From an uncultured Candidatus Actinomarina sp. (GTDB lineage: Bacteria; Actinomycetota; Acidimicrobiia; Actinomarinales; Actinomarinaceae): a stretch of 64,000 nt of DNA. Of the stretch, positions 16,737-25,435 are shown in pieces. Location: NCBI GenBank assembly GCA_902587025.1, contig CACIJJ010000005.1, positions 1 to 64,000 of the forward strand, read 5' to 3'. A model generated the notes under the pieces. It ran no database searches. It saw nothing but the letters and a program-made list of their open reading frames with translations, and was not told the origin of the DNA. The position numbers and the translations under genes are program-made. Each line of letters starts with the position of its first letter. Position 1 is the stretch's first letter.

Positions 16737-17813
16737 TTGAGTAAAAAAGCAATCGTTTCTTTACTTATACTTTCTATGATTGCAGTAGCTTGTGCTACAG
16801 AAGAAGCAGTTGAGGAAGTAGCAGTTGAAGAAGAACACGATCACTCAGATGAATCTACACTAGATGAAGTAATCGAAAGAGGATTTCTTAAGTGTGGAAT
16901 CAGTACTGGTGCTACCGGATTCAGTGAGCAAGCTGATGACGGATCCTTTGGTGGATTTGATGTTGATTTCTGTTATGCAGTGGCAGCTGCTGTTTTCGGC
17001 GACTACAGTAAAGTCGAATTCAAGCAACTTACATCTGCTGAAAGATTCACATCTCTAGCAGCTGGTGAGGTTGATGTTCTTTTTAGAAACACAACTTGGA
17101 CTCAAAGCCGTGACACAGAGTTAGGTAATGACTTCGGTCCTACAACCTACTTTGATGGTCAGCAATTACTTGGTAGAAAAGCAGACGGTATTACCGAAAG
17201 TTCTACACTAGCTGATATTGACGGACTTAGAGTATGTACTAACGCAGGAACTACAACCGAAAAGAATATTACTGAAGGTGCAGGACTTGCTGGTGCAACA
17301 ATCGAACTTGTTACAGTTGAAGCTTTCGCAGAAGCTGTTGACAAATTCATTGCAGGTGAATGTGATATTATCACAACTGATGGTTCAGCACTTGTTGGTA
17401 GAAGAGCAGTTAATGACGCTCTTAATGATTGGGTAATTTTCCCAACATCACCAATATCAAAAGAGCCATTAGGACCAACATATAGATCAAATGACAGCGA
17501 ATGGGCAGACGTAGTCAACTGGACAGTATACGCAACAATCATCGCAGATGAGTATGGTGTTACTAGTGCAAACGTTGACTCTGTTGACACAGACGCACTT
17601 CCAGAACTTGGAAGATTATTTGGTGCAAATGATGGTGAGCTTCAAACAAAGATGGGTCTTAGCGCAGACGCGTTCTACAATGTTATCAAGCAAGTTGGTA
17701 ACTATGACCAAATCTACTCAAGAAACCTAAATCCATTAGGTCTCTTCAGAGAAGGTGGAGCTAACGATCGTTGGACAAACGGTGGGTTAATTTACGCACC
17801 TCCTGCAAGATAA
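16737..17813 (+). CDS. aapJ: General L-amino acid ABC transporter, substrate-binding lipoprotein
   Basis: A 358-residue periplasmic binding protein of the AapJ/BztA type. It starts at TTG 16737 with GGAG 6 nt upstream. The signal peptide ends in IAVAC, so Cys19 is probably lipidated; an acidic linker (EEAVEEVAVEEEHDHS) leads to the mature domain. Blocks LDEVIERGFLKCGISTG, GSFGGFDVDFCYAVAAAVFGD and ERFTSLAAGEVDVLFRN match the family that binds many polar and charged L-amino acids. Codon choice is richer in GC and more uniform than that of its neighbours, typical of a highly expressed gene. A terminator follows before the permease genes. Confidence 0.94.
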   Translation: MSKKAIVSLLILSMIAVACATEEAVEEVAVEEEHDHSDESTLDEVIERGFLKCGISTGATGFSEQADDGSFGGFDVDFCYAVAAAVFGDYSKVEFKQLTSAERFTSLAAGEVDVLFRNTTWTQSRDTELGNDFGPTTYFDGQQLLGRKADGITESSTLADIDGLRVCTNAGTTTEKNITEGAGLAGATIELVTVEAFAEAVDKFIAGECDIITTDGSALVGRRAVNDALNDWVIFPTSPISKEPLGPTYRSNDSEWADVVNWTVYATIIADEYGVTSANVDSVDTDALPELGRLFGANDGELQTKMGLSADAFYNVIKQVGNYDQIYSRNLNPLGLFREGGANDRWTNGGLIYAPPAR

Positions 17814-17836
17814 TTTAATTATCTTTATATAAATGT

Positions 17837-17860
17837 AAAAGGGGCTGAAAAGCCCCTTTT
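17837..17860 (+). terminator. Intrinsic terminator between aapJ and aapQ
   Basis: AAAAGGGGCT, GAAA loop, AGCCCCTTTT: a 10-bp GC-cored stem with a tetraloop and T run. It lies 24 nt after the aapJ stop, and should make binding protein mRNA more abundant than permease mRNA. The A/T flanks make it work in both directions in principle. Confidence 0.9.
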
Positions 17861-17886
17861 GCTTTGTAAGTACCATATTTATTTGA

Positions 17887-17892
17887 TAAAAT
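17887..17892 (+). promoter_or_regulatory. -10-like TAAAAT for aapQMP
   Basis: TAAAAT lies 6 nt upstream of ATG 17899 and 26 nt after the terminator, so aapQMP can have its own leaderless transcript. Confidence 0.4.
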
Positions 17893-17898
17893 TTTATA

Positions 17899-19698
17899 AT
17901 GAAAGGCGCTCTCAAATATTTACTTTTTTTTAGAAATGTTGTTTTCTTAAAATGGTTAAGCCAAATAGTTTTTCTTGTTGGTTTTATAAGCATTGTCTTA
18001 AGATATTTAGGAAATGCATCAACTAACTTTGCATCAACAAACATAGCATTTTCCTGGGATTTTTTGGGAGAAACACCAGGTGTTTCTATTGCTGAAGGAA
18101 TGTATACCCTTCCAGTTTCTGGTTTACAGATGCTTCAGGTTGGTATGTTAAACATGCTAAGGATTACAGTTACAGGAATTTTTGCGGCAACAATTCTTGG
18201 GACAATGCTTGGTATCGCAAGACTATCAAAAAACTATATTGTGGAAAAAAGTGCAACAGGAATATTAGAAATCGTGAGGAACGTACCACTTTTAGTTCAA
18301 ATTCTTTTCTTTCAAGCCTTGATACTTACACTACCTAGATTAGAAGTATCAGAAATTGGAACATATACAATTCATGCAAGTGCAAAAGGTATCGCATTCC
18401 CATGGCCAAATAGAGAACCTAATGCGATTTTATTTATGGTTTACTTTATTTTAGTTTTATACATTGCTAACCAGATATTTAAATGGAGAGTTAGAACCCT
18501 TGAAAAAGAAGGAAGAGAGACATATCCAACATTATGGGCCGTGATATCTTTTGTTGTACTTATTATTGTCGGATGGTTCGGAGGTTTTAGAGTAGTTGGA
18601 ATAATTGGTCTAATTGCAGGATATCTTTCAATAGGCTTAGAGAGTGTTCCAGGAATTTTTTACCAGATTCTATTTTCGGCAATTACAGTTTTTATTGGAT
18701 TTAGAGTTACCAAAAGATTTATTGATAGTAAAAAATCTGAAGAAGCTCAGGGAATTTATAGTGATGATGATTATTTTAAAATAATATTTAATGTTGCAAT
18801 AGTTGTATTATTAGTTTTTCTTTTTCTTACATCATTTGGAGCAAGTGTCTCAAAATTTTTAGTAGGAGATGAACTGACCTATAAAGCCGATTGGGGGCTT
18901 CCACAACTCTTCCACGGTATTGAAAATAAATTATATTGGTTCCCAATGCATGATGTTGAAATCGAAAAAGAAAATGTAGAAATGAAAAAAGCAGAGATTA
19001 TTAATTGGGTAGTCGAACCAGGATCAAGAGTAGAAGTTGGGGATAAAATTGCTGATGCCTACATTATTAAAAAGCCAAATGAAGAAAAAGTAGAGTATGA
19101 AATTGTTGCTAAGTACGCAGGTACTATTGAAACACTTTATCTTGAAGAAGGTAAATCACTTAAAGTGGGCGAAGAGTTTTACGAAATTCAAGTCACAGAG
19201 GGTGATCCCTTTACATTATCAAGACCAAGGATTGAGCAAACAGGTACCACAAAATTTAAGAGATATTCTGATGATTATGGTAAAAAGTTGTCAGTTGGCT
19301 ATTTTGCAACCTGGGTTGGAGTAGTTTTATATACTGCAATATTTATATCCGAAGTAGTAAGAGCAGGCATTATGGCTGTTGCCAAAGGGCAATCTGAAGC
19401 TGGACTCTCTTTAGGTTTTAGAAGAAGTGCTCTTCTGAGGTTAATTGTTATACCCCAGGCAATTAGAGTAATGTTGCCTCCAATGGGTAATCAGTATCTA
19501 AACCTTGCAAAAAATACTTCATTGGGGATAGCTGTAGCTTTCCCTGAAATTGTTGCTGTCGGTCAAACTTTATACAATCAGGAAGGACAAACTTTACCTG
19601 TATTTATTGTATGGATGATCTTTTACAGTACCGTAAGTTTAACAATTTCTAGCATAATCAATTTTTACAACAGAAAACTGAAGATTGTTGAGAGATAA
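17899..19698 (+). CDS. aapQ: Amino acid ABC permease AapQ-type with an embedded lipoyl-like domain
   Basis: Permease subunit of 599 residues, about 200 longer than usual AapQ. The first half of the permease core is LNMLRITVTGIFAATILG to VRNVPLLVQILFFQ. The second half, with the EAA-type loop EAGLSLGFRRSALLRLIVIPQ, begins near residue 455. Between them are extra membrane segments (about residues 175-318) and a soluble stretch. Residues 355-432 read as two half-motifs of a barrel-sandwich hybrid: NWVVEPGSRVEVGDKIADA and AGTIETLYLEEGKSLKVGEE. Lys397 falls near the lipoyl-lysine position. By analogy with AapQ, the insertion should be on the periplasmic side. It partners AapM, AapP and AapJ. Confidence 0.9.
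   Translation: MKGALKYLLFFRNVVFLKWLSQIVFLVGFISIVLRYLGNASTNFASTNIAFSWDFLGETPGVSIAEGMYTLPVSGLQMLQVGMLNMLRITVTGIFAATILGTMLGIARLSKNYIVEKSATGILEIVRNVPLLVQILFFQALILTLPRLEVSEIGTYTIHASAKGIAFPWPNREPNAILFMVYFILVLYIANQIFKWRVRTLEKEGRETYPTLWAVISFVVLIIVGWFGGFRVVGIIGLIAGYLSIGLESVPGIFYQILFSAITVFIGFRVTKRFIDSKKSEEAQGIYSDDDYFKIIFNVAIVVLLVFLFLTSFGASVSKFLVGDELTYKADWGLPQLFHGIENKLYWFPMHDVEIEKENVEMKKAEIINWVVEPGSRVEVGDKIADAYIIKKPNEEKVEYEIVAKYAGTIETLYLEEGKSLKVGEEFYEIQVTEGDPFTLSRPRIEQTGTTKFKRYSDDYGKKLSVGYFATWVGVVLYTAIFISEVVRAGIMAVAKGQSEAGLSLGFRRSALLRLIVIPQAIRVMLPPMGNQYLNLAKNTSLGIAVAFPEIVAVGQTLYNQEGQTLPVFIVWMIFYSTVSLTISSIINFYNRKLKIVER
18955..19194 (+). other. Lipoyl/biotinyl-like (barrel-sandwich hybrid) segment inside AapQ
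   Basis: Codons for residues 355-432 of AapQ. The two repeats each have the V-x-x-G-x-x-V-x-x-G-D/E pattern of lipoyl, biotinyl and HlyD domains: EPGSRVEVGDKI and EEGKSLKVGEEF. EEKVEYEIVAKYAGTI aligns with the DKA-containing hairpin of lipoyl domains, with Lys397 near the modified lysine. Recognised by eye only. Confidence 0.65.
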
Positions 19699-21501
19699 AT
19701 GAATTTAGAATTTAAAAAATCAATAGCCTGGATGAGAGAAAACTTATTTTCTTCAATTCCATCATCAATACTTACCGTAGCTACATCATTTTTTGTCTTG
19801 GGTTTCTTTAGAGGATTGTTTGGATTTGCAATGGCATCTGATAAAGACTGGCTGTCTGTCTTAAATAATATGCAACTTTATATGGTCCAGGCATATCCTG
19901 AAGAAGATTTTATTAGGGTGTGGATATCTGTAGGATTAGCTCTAGTTTTTGCTGGAATGTCTATAGGGTTGTGGAAAAGTACTGAAGAATCATCATTATC
20001 TGAGGTATTCTCAAAATTTCTGCGAGTCAGTTTAGCTTTTCTTTTCTTCACTGTTGTAGCACCTACGTTTTCAAGTGTTACAGACAATGACGGAATCATT
20101 CAAACAGAGGAGTCCTTCCCGATGGAAACACGCTTACAACTCCTTATACCTTCTGCAATATTAGTTGTTGTATTTTTTGTACTAAAGAATCTAAAACTTA
20201 ATTACAAATTCAATAAATCAGACTTATTATGTTTTTATTTGGCAATACCAATAGTTTTGATGTGGATTATAAAGCTCCCGACAATACAGCTTGATAGCAG
20301 TAACCAAAGAATATTTCCAGATCCTTTAATGCCAATTGCTGACACAACAAAGACTCCTTGGACTATCATTTTTGGATTATTTTTAGCTTTTTACTTTATA
20401 GGTTCTAGATTTAAAGATTCTAAAAATATTAAGAGAACAATGTCTATCTCGTGGGTTCTTTTACCATTATTTATTTTTTCATGGATTTTTAAAAAGCCAG
20501 AAATAGATCTACCAACAATTCTTGGTCAGGATATACCAATTTTTATAGGGATCTTTTTAATTGGAGCATTGACAATTACCTTTATTAACAATCCAGTTGT
20601 TGAGAAATATTTTTCTATATATTTGGGTGTACTTATTGCTATTACGGGTATAGCACTTTTTATCTCGATCCCTATTCTTCTTAAATCAGCTCTCTTATTA
20701 CTTGTGTTATTTACTATCGTAATTCCAGCCGTGTCTTCATCTACAAAAGGTAAGAGAAACCTTATTATTGTTTGGGGTGTTTCACTATTTACTTTATCTG
20801 TTTTAATTCGTGGTGGCTCTTCAGATACACAGATTATCGTACAACAGCAAAGTATTTTTGGCGGATTTTCTCTAACTTGGCTTCTTGCAATATTTGGAAC
20901 TTATGTTTCATTTCCTTTGGGAGTGCTTTTAGCCTTGGGAAGAAACTCGAAACTACCTATTGTTAGACTTGTTTGTACAGGAATTATTGAATTAACTCGT
21001 TCTGTTCCTTATATTACATGGCTTTTCTTTGCCAGCGTTACCATGGCAGTTTTCTTACCAGAAGGTGTCAACTTTGAGTTAGTTGTAAGAGTGCTTATGG
21101 TAACTGCATTCTTTAGTGGAGCATATTTCGCAGAAAATATTAGAGGGGGACTTCAATCTATTCCAAAAGGACAATATGAAGCGGCTGACGCAATAGGAAT
21201 GAGTCCTTTTCAAAAAACTTCACTGATTGTAATGCCACAGGCATTAAGAGCAATTATTCCTACATTAGTTAGTAGTGCGATAACTGCATTTAAAGATTCA
21301 AGTTTGGTTACGATTATCGGACTTATTGATTTCCTTACAATCGGTAAGGTGATAATAGGTACTCAATCAATACCAGTAAATTTTGTTGGCCACGATAGAG
21401 AGAACTTATTATTCATTGCATTTTTCTATTGGATATTTACATTTACTCTATCCAGAAGAAGCATGAAAGTTGAAAAAAGATTAGGATTAGGAGAAAGATA
21501 A
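19699..21501 (+). CDS. aapM: Amino acid ABC permease AapM-type, enlarged
   Basis: Second permease subunit, 600 residues against roughly 380 in typical AapM. The C-terminal core from about residue 395 is complete: FSLTWLLAIFGTYVSFPLGVLLALG, VCTGIIELTRSVPYITWLFFAS and the EAA loop EAADAIGMSPFQKTSLIVMPQ. The preceding 390 residues contain about ten hydrophobic segments; part corresponds to the usual N-terminal half, but over 200 residues are extra. It begins on the base after the aapQ stop. It should form the heterodimeric channel with AapQ. Confidence 0.9.
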   Translation: MNLEFKKSIAWMRENLFSSIPSSILTVATSFFVLGFFRGLFGFAMASDKDWLSVLNNMQLYMVQAYPEEDFIRVWISVGLALVFAGMSIGLWKSTEESSLSEVFSKFLRVSLAFLFFTVVAPTFSSVTDNDGIIQTEESFPMETRLQLLIPSAILVVVFFVLKNLKLNYKFNKSDLLCFYLAIPIVLMWIIKLPTIQLDSSNQRIFPDPLMPIADTTKTPWTIIFGLFLAFYFIGSRFKDSKNIKRTMSISWVLLPLFIFSWIFKKPEIDLPTILGQDIPIFIGIFLIGALTITFINNPVVEKYFSIYLGVLIAITGIALFISIPILLKSALLLLVLFTIVIPAVSSSTKGKRNLIIVWGVSLFTLSVLIRGGSSDTQIIVQQQSIFGGFSLTWLLAIFGTYVSFPLGVLLALGRNSKLPIVRLVCTGIIELTRSVPYITWLFFASVTMAVFLPEGVNFELVVRVLMVTAFFSGAYFAENIRGGLQSIPKGQYEAADAIGMSPFQKTSLIVMPQALRAIIPTLVSSAITAFKDSSLVTIIGLIDFLTIGKVIIGTQSIPVNFVGHDRENLLFIAFFYWIFTFTLSRRSMKVEKRLGLGER

Positions 21502-21504
21502 TTT

Positions 21505-22233
21505 ATGAGCATTATTAAAACAAACGATGTTAAAAAATGGTTTGGAGATTTCCAAGCTCTTAAAGGTATATCCATGGAAGTTCAAGAAGGTGAAGTTTTA
21601 GTTATATGTGGACCTTCAGGTTCTGGAAAATCAACGTTTATAAGGTGTATAAACAGACTTGAACAACACCAAGAGGGTGAAATTATCGTTGATGGTATTG
21701 AGTTAACTAATGATCTGAAAAATATAGAAGCTATTAGATCTGAAGTTGGAATGGTTTTCCAAAGTTTCAATCTTTTTCCACACCTGACAGTATTGCAAAA
21801 CGTAACTCTTGCTCCAATTTGGGTTAGAAAAAAAAGCAGAAGTGAATCAGAAGAAAAAGCAATGGAGCTTTTGACAAGAGTTGGTATTCCTGAGCAAGCA
21901 TCAAAATTTCCAGGCCAACTATCTGGTGGCCAACAACAAAGAGTGGCAATAGCAAGAGCATTAGCAATGGAACCAAAAATAATGTTATTTGATGAGCCAA
22001 CATCAGCACTTGACCCTGAAATGATAAAAGAGGTATTGGATGCTATGAAAGAGTTAGCTTTATCTGGAATGACAATGATTGTCGTTACTCATGAAATGGG
22101 ATTTGCTAAAGAAGTTGCCGACAGGGTTATGTTGTTTGATGAGGGATTGATGGTTGAGGAAAATACCCCCACAGAATTTTTTGATAATCCTCAAAATGAC
22201 AGAACCAAGTTGTTCTTAAGTCAGATTCTTTAG
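21505..22233 (+). CDS. aapP: Amino acid ABC transporter ATP-binding protein
   Basis: A 242-residue polar-amino-acid type ATPase. Walker A is GPSGSGKST, the Q-loop is [11 protein letters not shown], the signature is LSGGQQQR, Walker B is IMLFDEP, and the H-loop is VVTHEMGFA. It drives uptake through AapQ and AapM. Three bases separate it from the aapM stop. The stop overlaps the convergent M20 gene by 4 nt. Confidence 0.96.
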   Translation: MSIIKTNDVKKWFGDFQALKGISMEVQEGEVLVICGPSGSGKSTFIRCINRLEQHQEGEIIVDGIELTNDLKNIEAIRSEVGMVFQSFNLFPHLTVLQNVTLAPIWVRKKSRSESEEKAMELLTRVGIPEQASKFPGQLSGGQQQRVAIARALAMEPKIMLFDEPTSALDPEMIKEVLDAMKELALSGMTMIVVTHEMGFAKEVADRVMLFDEGLMVEENTPTEFFDNPQNDRTKLFLSQIL

Positions 22234-23369
22234 AGTTTATCCCAGAGATTTTTTTCAGCTAAATCAATAATGGTTGCACCCATTCCATATGCTCCATCGA
22301 ATATAGCTTTATGACCACCAGCTTCAATGGTAGCTGATGCAAATTCAGGCTGATGATTGACTGCGTCTCCTGAGTCGATAGCCAACATAGGATGAATAGA
22401 TGGCATCGCGAAGGATATGTTTCCCATATCTGTTGATCCTAAGCCAAGTTGTGCTGGATCTTGTAGTGGCATGTCTCTTCCAATTTCATTACAGTTTTCC
22501 ATAAACAACTCGAACATTGTTTTATTATTCAGAATTTCTTGGTATCTAAAGTCTGGAGAAGTAACGTCTGATTTGCATTTAGTTGCAATAGCCGCTCCGT
22601 TTACAAAATTTAAAAAATCTTGTTCCAACTTGTTCAGCCCATCTTCGTTTAAAGATCTAAGGTACCACTCTGATGAAGTATAAGATGGAATAATGTTCGG
22701 CTTAAACCCCCCATCTTTTATAACTCCATGCATCCTATCAGTTCTTAACATTTGTTGACGATAGGTAGAAGCATTTACAAATAGTTGTATTTGGGCATCT
22801 AGTGCATTTATACCCTCTTCCGGCGCACCAGCAGCATGTGCGTCCTTCCCAAAGAATTCAACTTTATATTGTTGAATTGTAGAAAATGTAGGATTAGCCA
22901 CATCATAAGGACCAGGGTGAATCATCATCGAACATTTTGCATCTTCAAATGCTCCATTGTCTAATAATATTATTTTTCCACCACCACCTTCTTCGGCAGG
23001 AGTTCCTAGTAGTTTGACTCTGATACCCAGTTTGTCGACAAGATTTCTCAGACCTAATCCAGCTCCAATCGAGCAAGTGGCAATTATGTTGTGGCCACAG
23101 GCATGTCCAATCTCTGGCAATGCATCGTATTCGACACAAAGAACAACGAGAGGACCATCTTTACCAAAAGTTACCTCAAAAGCTGTATCAAGACCGTGTG
23201 TTGGGTACATTACTTCAGGATCATATTTTTTTATGTAGTTAACGAGATACTTCGAGGTTTCAAATTCTTCGAAGGCAAGTTCTGGATTTTCGTACATCCA
23301 GTCATTTACTTCAATGAGGCTTTTGTGCAAAGATTCTAATTCAGATTTGAATTCTTTTTTAATTGTCAT
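22230..23369 (-). CDS. M20-family amidohydrolase (M20D/AbgB-like)
   Basis: A 379-residue metallohydrolase. Metal-binding and catalytic segments include [27 protein letters not shown] (the EE pair) and the C-terminal H in AVNHQPEF. The pattern resembles carboxypeptidase M20D and p-aminobenzoyl-glutamate hydrolase subunit B or PM20D2-like dipeptidases, so it probably frees amino acids from an N-acyl or peptide bond in the cytoplasm. It overlaps the DUF4015 gene by 4 nt and is likely cotranscribed with it. Its convergence with an amino-acid uptake operon fits peptide or amino-acid scavenging. Confidence 0.85.
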   Translation of the reverse strand: MTIKKEFKSELESLHKSLIEVNDWMYENPELAFEEFETSKYLVNYIKKYDPEVMYPTHGLDTAFEVTFGKDGPLVVLCVEYDALPEIGHACGHNIIATCSIGAGLGLRNLVDKLGIRVKLLGTPAEEGGGGKIILLDNGAFEDAKCSMMIHPGPYDVANPTFSTIQQYKVEFFGKDAHAAGAPEEGINALDAQIQLFVNASTYRQQMLRTDRMHGVIKDGGFKPNIIPSYTSSEWYLRSLNEDGLNKLEQDFLNFVNGAAIATKCKSDVTSPDFRYQEILNNKTMFELFMENCNEIGRDMPLQDPAQLGLGSTDMGNISFAMPSIHPMLAIDSGDAVNHQPEFASATIEAGGHKAIFDGAYGMGATIIDLAEKNLWDKL

Positions 23370-24631
23370 GAATCAAGCTTACTAAAATAACCCAAATTAT
23401 ACGAAGAGGAAACGTTCCAAATTATCCAATCCAAATTCTTATCTTCAGCTGCGCGAATATTTTCTTGTACTTCAGCATCAGTATGCCAAAACCCCTGTAA
23501 AAATGGCCTTAATTTTATGTTTTCAACACCTCTTTGTAATGCATCATCTAAAGCTGAGGTAATGACTCCATATGGGTTTCTATTCGGGTTTTGATATCCA
23601 AATGAACCTTTACTGTAATGTGATGGATAAACCATTGGTGATAAGAAGTCAACATTTTCGATAATTGTTTCAAGATTTTGACCAATTCCACCATCTAATT
23701 TATTTGTTAAAATAAATCCAAATACATCTGCCGAAACAAAACACCCAAGACTGTTTATCTCTTTTTTGGCAATCATAAGAAAACTATTAATATTTTTTAT
23801 TCTGTTTTCGTAAGTATTTTCATCTTTGAAAACCATGTACTTGTAGTTCGAATCCGGATATCTAATGTAGTCAAACTGGATTTCGTCAAAACCTAATTCG
23901 CAGGCCTCCTTTGCGATATTGATCACATAGTTTCTTGCCTTTTCACTACCAGGATCAATAAAATATTGACCATCTTGCGAATATATCTTGTTCTTATATG
24001 AATCAAATACTGCTTCATTCGGATAATTTTTAGCAAATAACGGATCTTGAAAAACAACAACTCTTCCTATTAAGTAAAGATCATTTTTATCTTTTAAAGT
24101 ATTTAATGTCTCACTGTTATATTTACTTCTAACGCTTGACATTTCTACAGCAAGTTCATTTACAGAATCAAATAAAATATGTCCATTATCAGTTTTTACA
24201 TCAATGACAAGGCTATTGACATTTGTATTATCTAAGATGTTGTTGATTATTTCTAACTTTGAACTATTGGTCATGTGGTAACCATTGAGATAAATTCCTC
24301 TGACTCCTCCATGCTTTTCTCTAAATTGAGAAAATTTTTGTTGTTGTATTAAAAAAGTAATTTCTTGATTGAGAACAATGAGCTCTTCATTTAAATCTGA
24401 GATTAGTTTTGAACTAAACTTTTGTTCTTTACTGGCTATGTCTGCATCGATCTTATTTGTATCAATACTTTTAATAGTTTTTGATATTTCTACAGCAACA
24501 TCTCTTTTGTATATGGTTGTGTTCGTAACTGTTTGATTATTGGATATTTCACTGTTGATATCTCTTGAATAAAAATTTGTAATGGCAAATACCAATACAA
24601 ACACAAGAAAAAAATTTGTTACCCTGTTCAT
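23366..24631 (-). CDS. DUF4015 putative glycoside hydrolase, secreted or anchored
   Basis: A 421-residue protein with an N-terminal membrane segment (FFLVFVLVFAITNFY) and a coiled region, then a TIM-barrel-like domain. Blocks VRGIYLNGYHMTNSSKL, SLVIDVKTDNGHI, GFDEIQFDYIRYPD and FLSPMVYPSHYSKG are characteristic of DUF4015, a family assigned to putative glycoside hydrolases acting outside the membrane. The Asp/Tyr of FDYIRYPD are likely active-site residues by family analogy. The substrate is unknown. TAAAAT lies 6 nt before the ATG. Confidence 0.85.
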   Translation of the reverse strand: MNRVTNFFLVFVLVFAITNFYSRDINSEISNNQTVTNTTIYKRDVAVEISKTIKSIDTNKIDADIASKEQKFSSKLISDLNEELIVLNQEITFLIQQQKFSQFREKHGGVRGIYLNGYHMTNSSKLEIINNILDNTNVNSLVIDVKTDNGHILFDSVNELAVEMSSVRSKYNSETLNTLKDKNDLYLIGRVVVFQDPLFAKNYPNEAVFDSYKNKIYSQDGQYFIDPGSEKARNYVINIAKEACELGFDEIQFDYIRYPDSNYKYMVFKDENTYENRIKNINSFLMIAKKEINSLGCFVSADVFGFILTNKLDGGIGQNLETIIENVDFLSPMVYPSHYSKGSFGYQNPNRNPYGVITSALDDALQRGVENIKLRPFLQGFWHTDAEVQENIRAAEDKNLDWIIWNVSSSYNLGYFSKLDS

Positions 24632-24637
24632 CTTCTT

Positions 24638-24643
24638 ATTTTA
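24638..24643 (-). promoter_or_regulatory. -10-like TAAAAT for the DUF4015-M20 unit
   Basis: TAAAAT on the minus strand, 6 nt before ATG 24631; the divergent channel gene has its own box at 24677-24682, giving a compact divergent promoter pair. Confidence 0.4.
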
Positions 24644-24676
24644 AGAATACTTATTAATTTCTTTCAAAGCTAGTTT

Positions 24677-24682
24677 TATAAT
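24677..24682 (+). promoter_or_regulatory. Consensus -10 TATAAT for the channel gene
   Basis: A perfect TATAAT lies exactly 6 nt before ATG 24689, the clearest example of the leaderless layout in this window. Confidence 0.55.
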
Positions 24683-24688
24683 ATCTAT

Positions 24689-25435
24689 ATGCAAAATTCG
24701 AGATATCAAAAAGTTGAAAAGTTTTATGAAGTTCCTGTTTTTATAGCAGTTGTCTTACTAATACCTGTGATAATCATTGAATATAGAAGTTCAGGACTAA
24801 AAGAATTTGCAAATTATCTCAATTGGGGGATATGGGTTGTATTTTTGTTAGAGTACGTCCATTTATTGATTCTTTCAGAAAACAAAAAAGACTATGTTCT
24901 CAATCACAAACTGGAACTTTTTATTGTAATTGGCTCAATACCATTTGTCCCCCAAGGATTAGAATCGTCGAGATTTCTACGCTTTGTTAGACTACCAAGA
25001 CTCCTAAGAGTATTACAGTTATTTAGACTTGCAGTTGTAGTTGCAAAATTCGGAGCTGATATAAAAGCTATTTTTAATAGCAGGGGACTAAGGTCAATTG
25101 TTTACGCAACTATATTTTTAATAATTTTCTTTGGATTCCTTTTCTTTGTTTCTGAACCGGAGGTCGAAACATTTAGTGATGGAATATGGTGGGCTTTGGT
25201 TACGATAACAACTGTAGGATATGGAGATATAACGCCCTATACAACACTCGGAAGGATTGTTGCAAGTTCCCTAATGATTTTGGGTATTGGATTTATAGCA
25301 ACTATAACAGCAACTGTTTCTGCTTATTTCTTATCGAATTTTGGAGAAAAACAAACTACTCTTGATGATGTTCTTATTAAGCTTGAAAAAATTGAAAATG
25401 AAATAGAAAAAATAAAGGAAGAAAAAAATGAATGA
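24689..25435 (+). CDS. Voltage-gated-like potassium channel
   Basis: A 248-residue ion channel. Four voltage-sensor segments precede the pore; S4 carries regularly spaced Arg in RFLRFVRLPRLLRVLQLFR. The pore helix and filter are WWALVTITTVGYGDITPY, the K+ selectivity sequence TVGYGD. A short charged coiled coil (LEKIENEIEKIKEEK) closes the C-terminus and may help tetramerise. It resembles bacterial Kv/KvAP-type channels. The stop overlaps the DUF885 start by 8 nt. Confidence 0.92.
   Translation: MQNSRYQKVEKFYEVPVFIAVVLLIPVIIIEYRSSGLKEFANYLNWGIWVVFLLEYVHLLILSENKKDYVLNHKLELFIVIGSIPFVPQGLESSRFLRFVRLPRLLRVLQLFRLAVVVAKFGADIKAIFNSRGLRSIVYATIFLIIFFGFLFFVSEPEVETFSDGIWWALVTITTVGYGDITPYTTLGRIVASSLMILGIGFIATITATVSAYFLSNFGEKQTTLDDVLIKLEKIENEIEKIKEEKNE

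Noticed and set aside
17159-17590. Open frame antisense to aapJ (143 codons)
   Set aside because: It is a by-product of the biased codon use of aapJ: Ser/Thr/Ala-rich, with no recognisable domain, start signal or neighbour.
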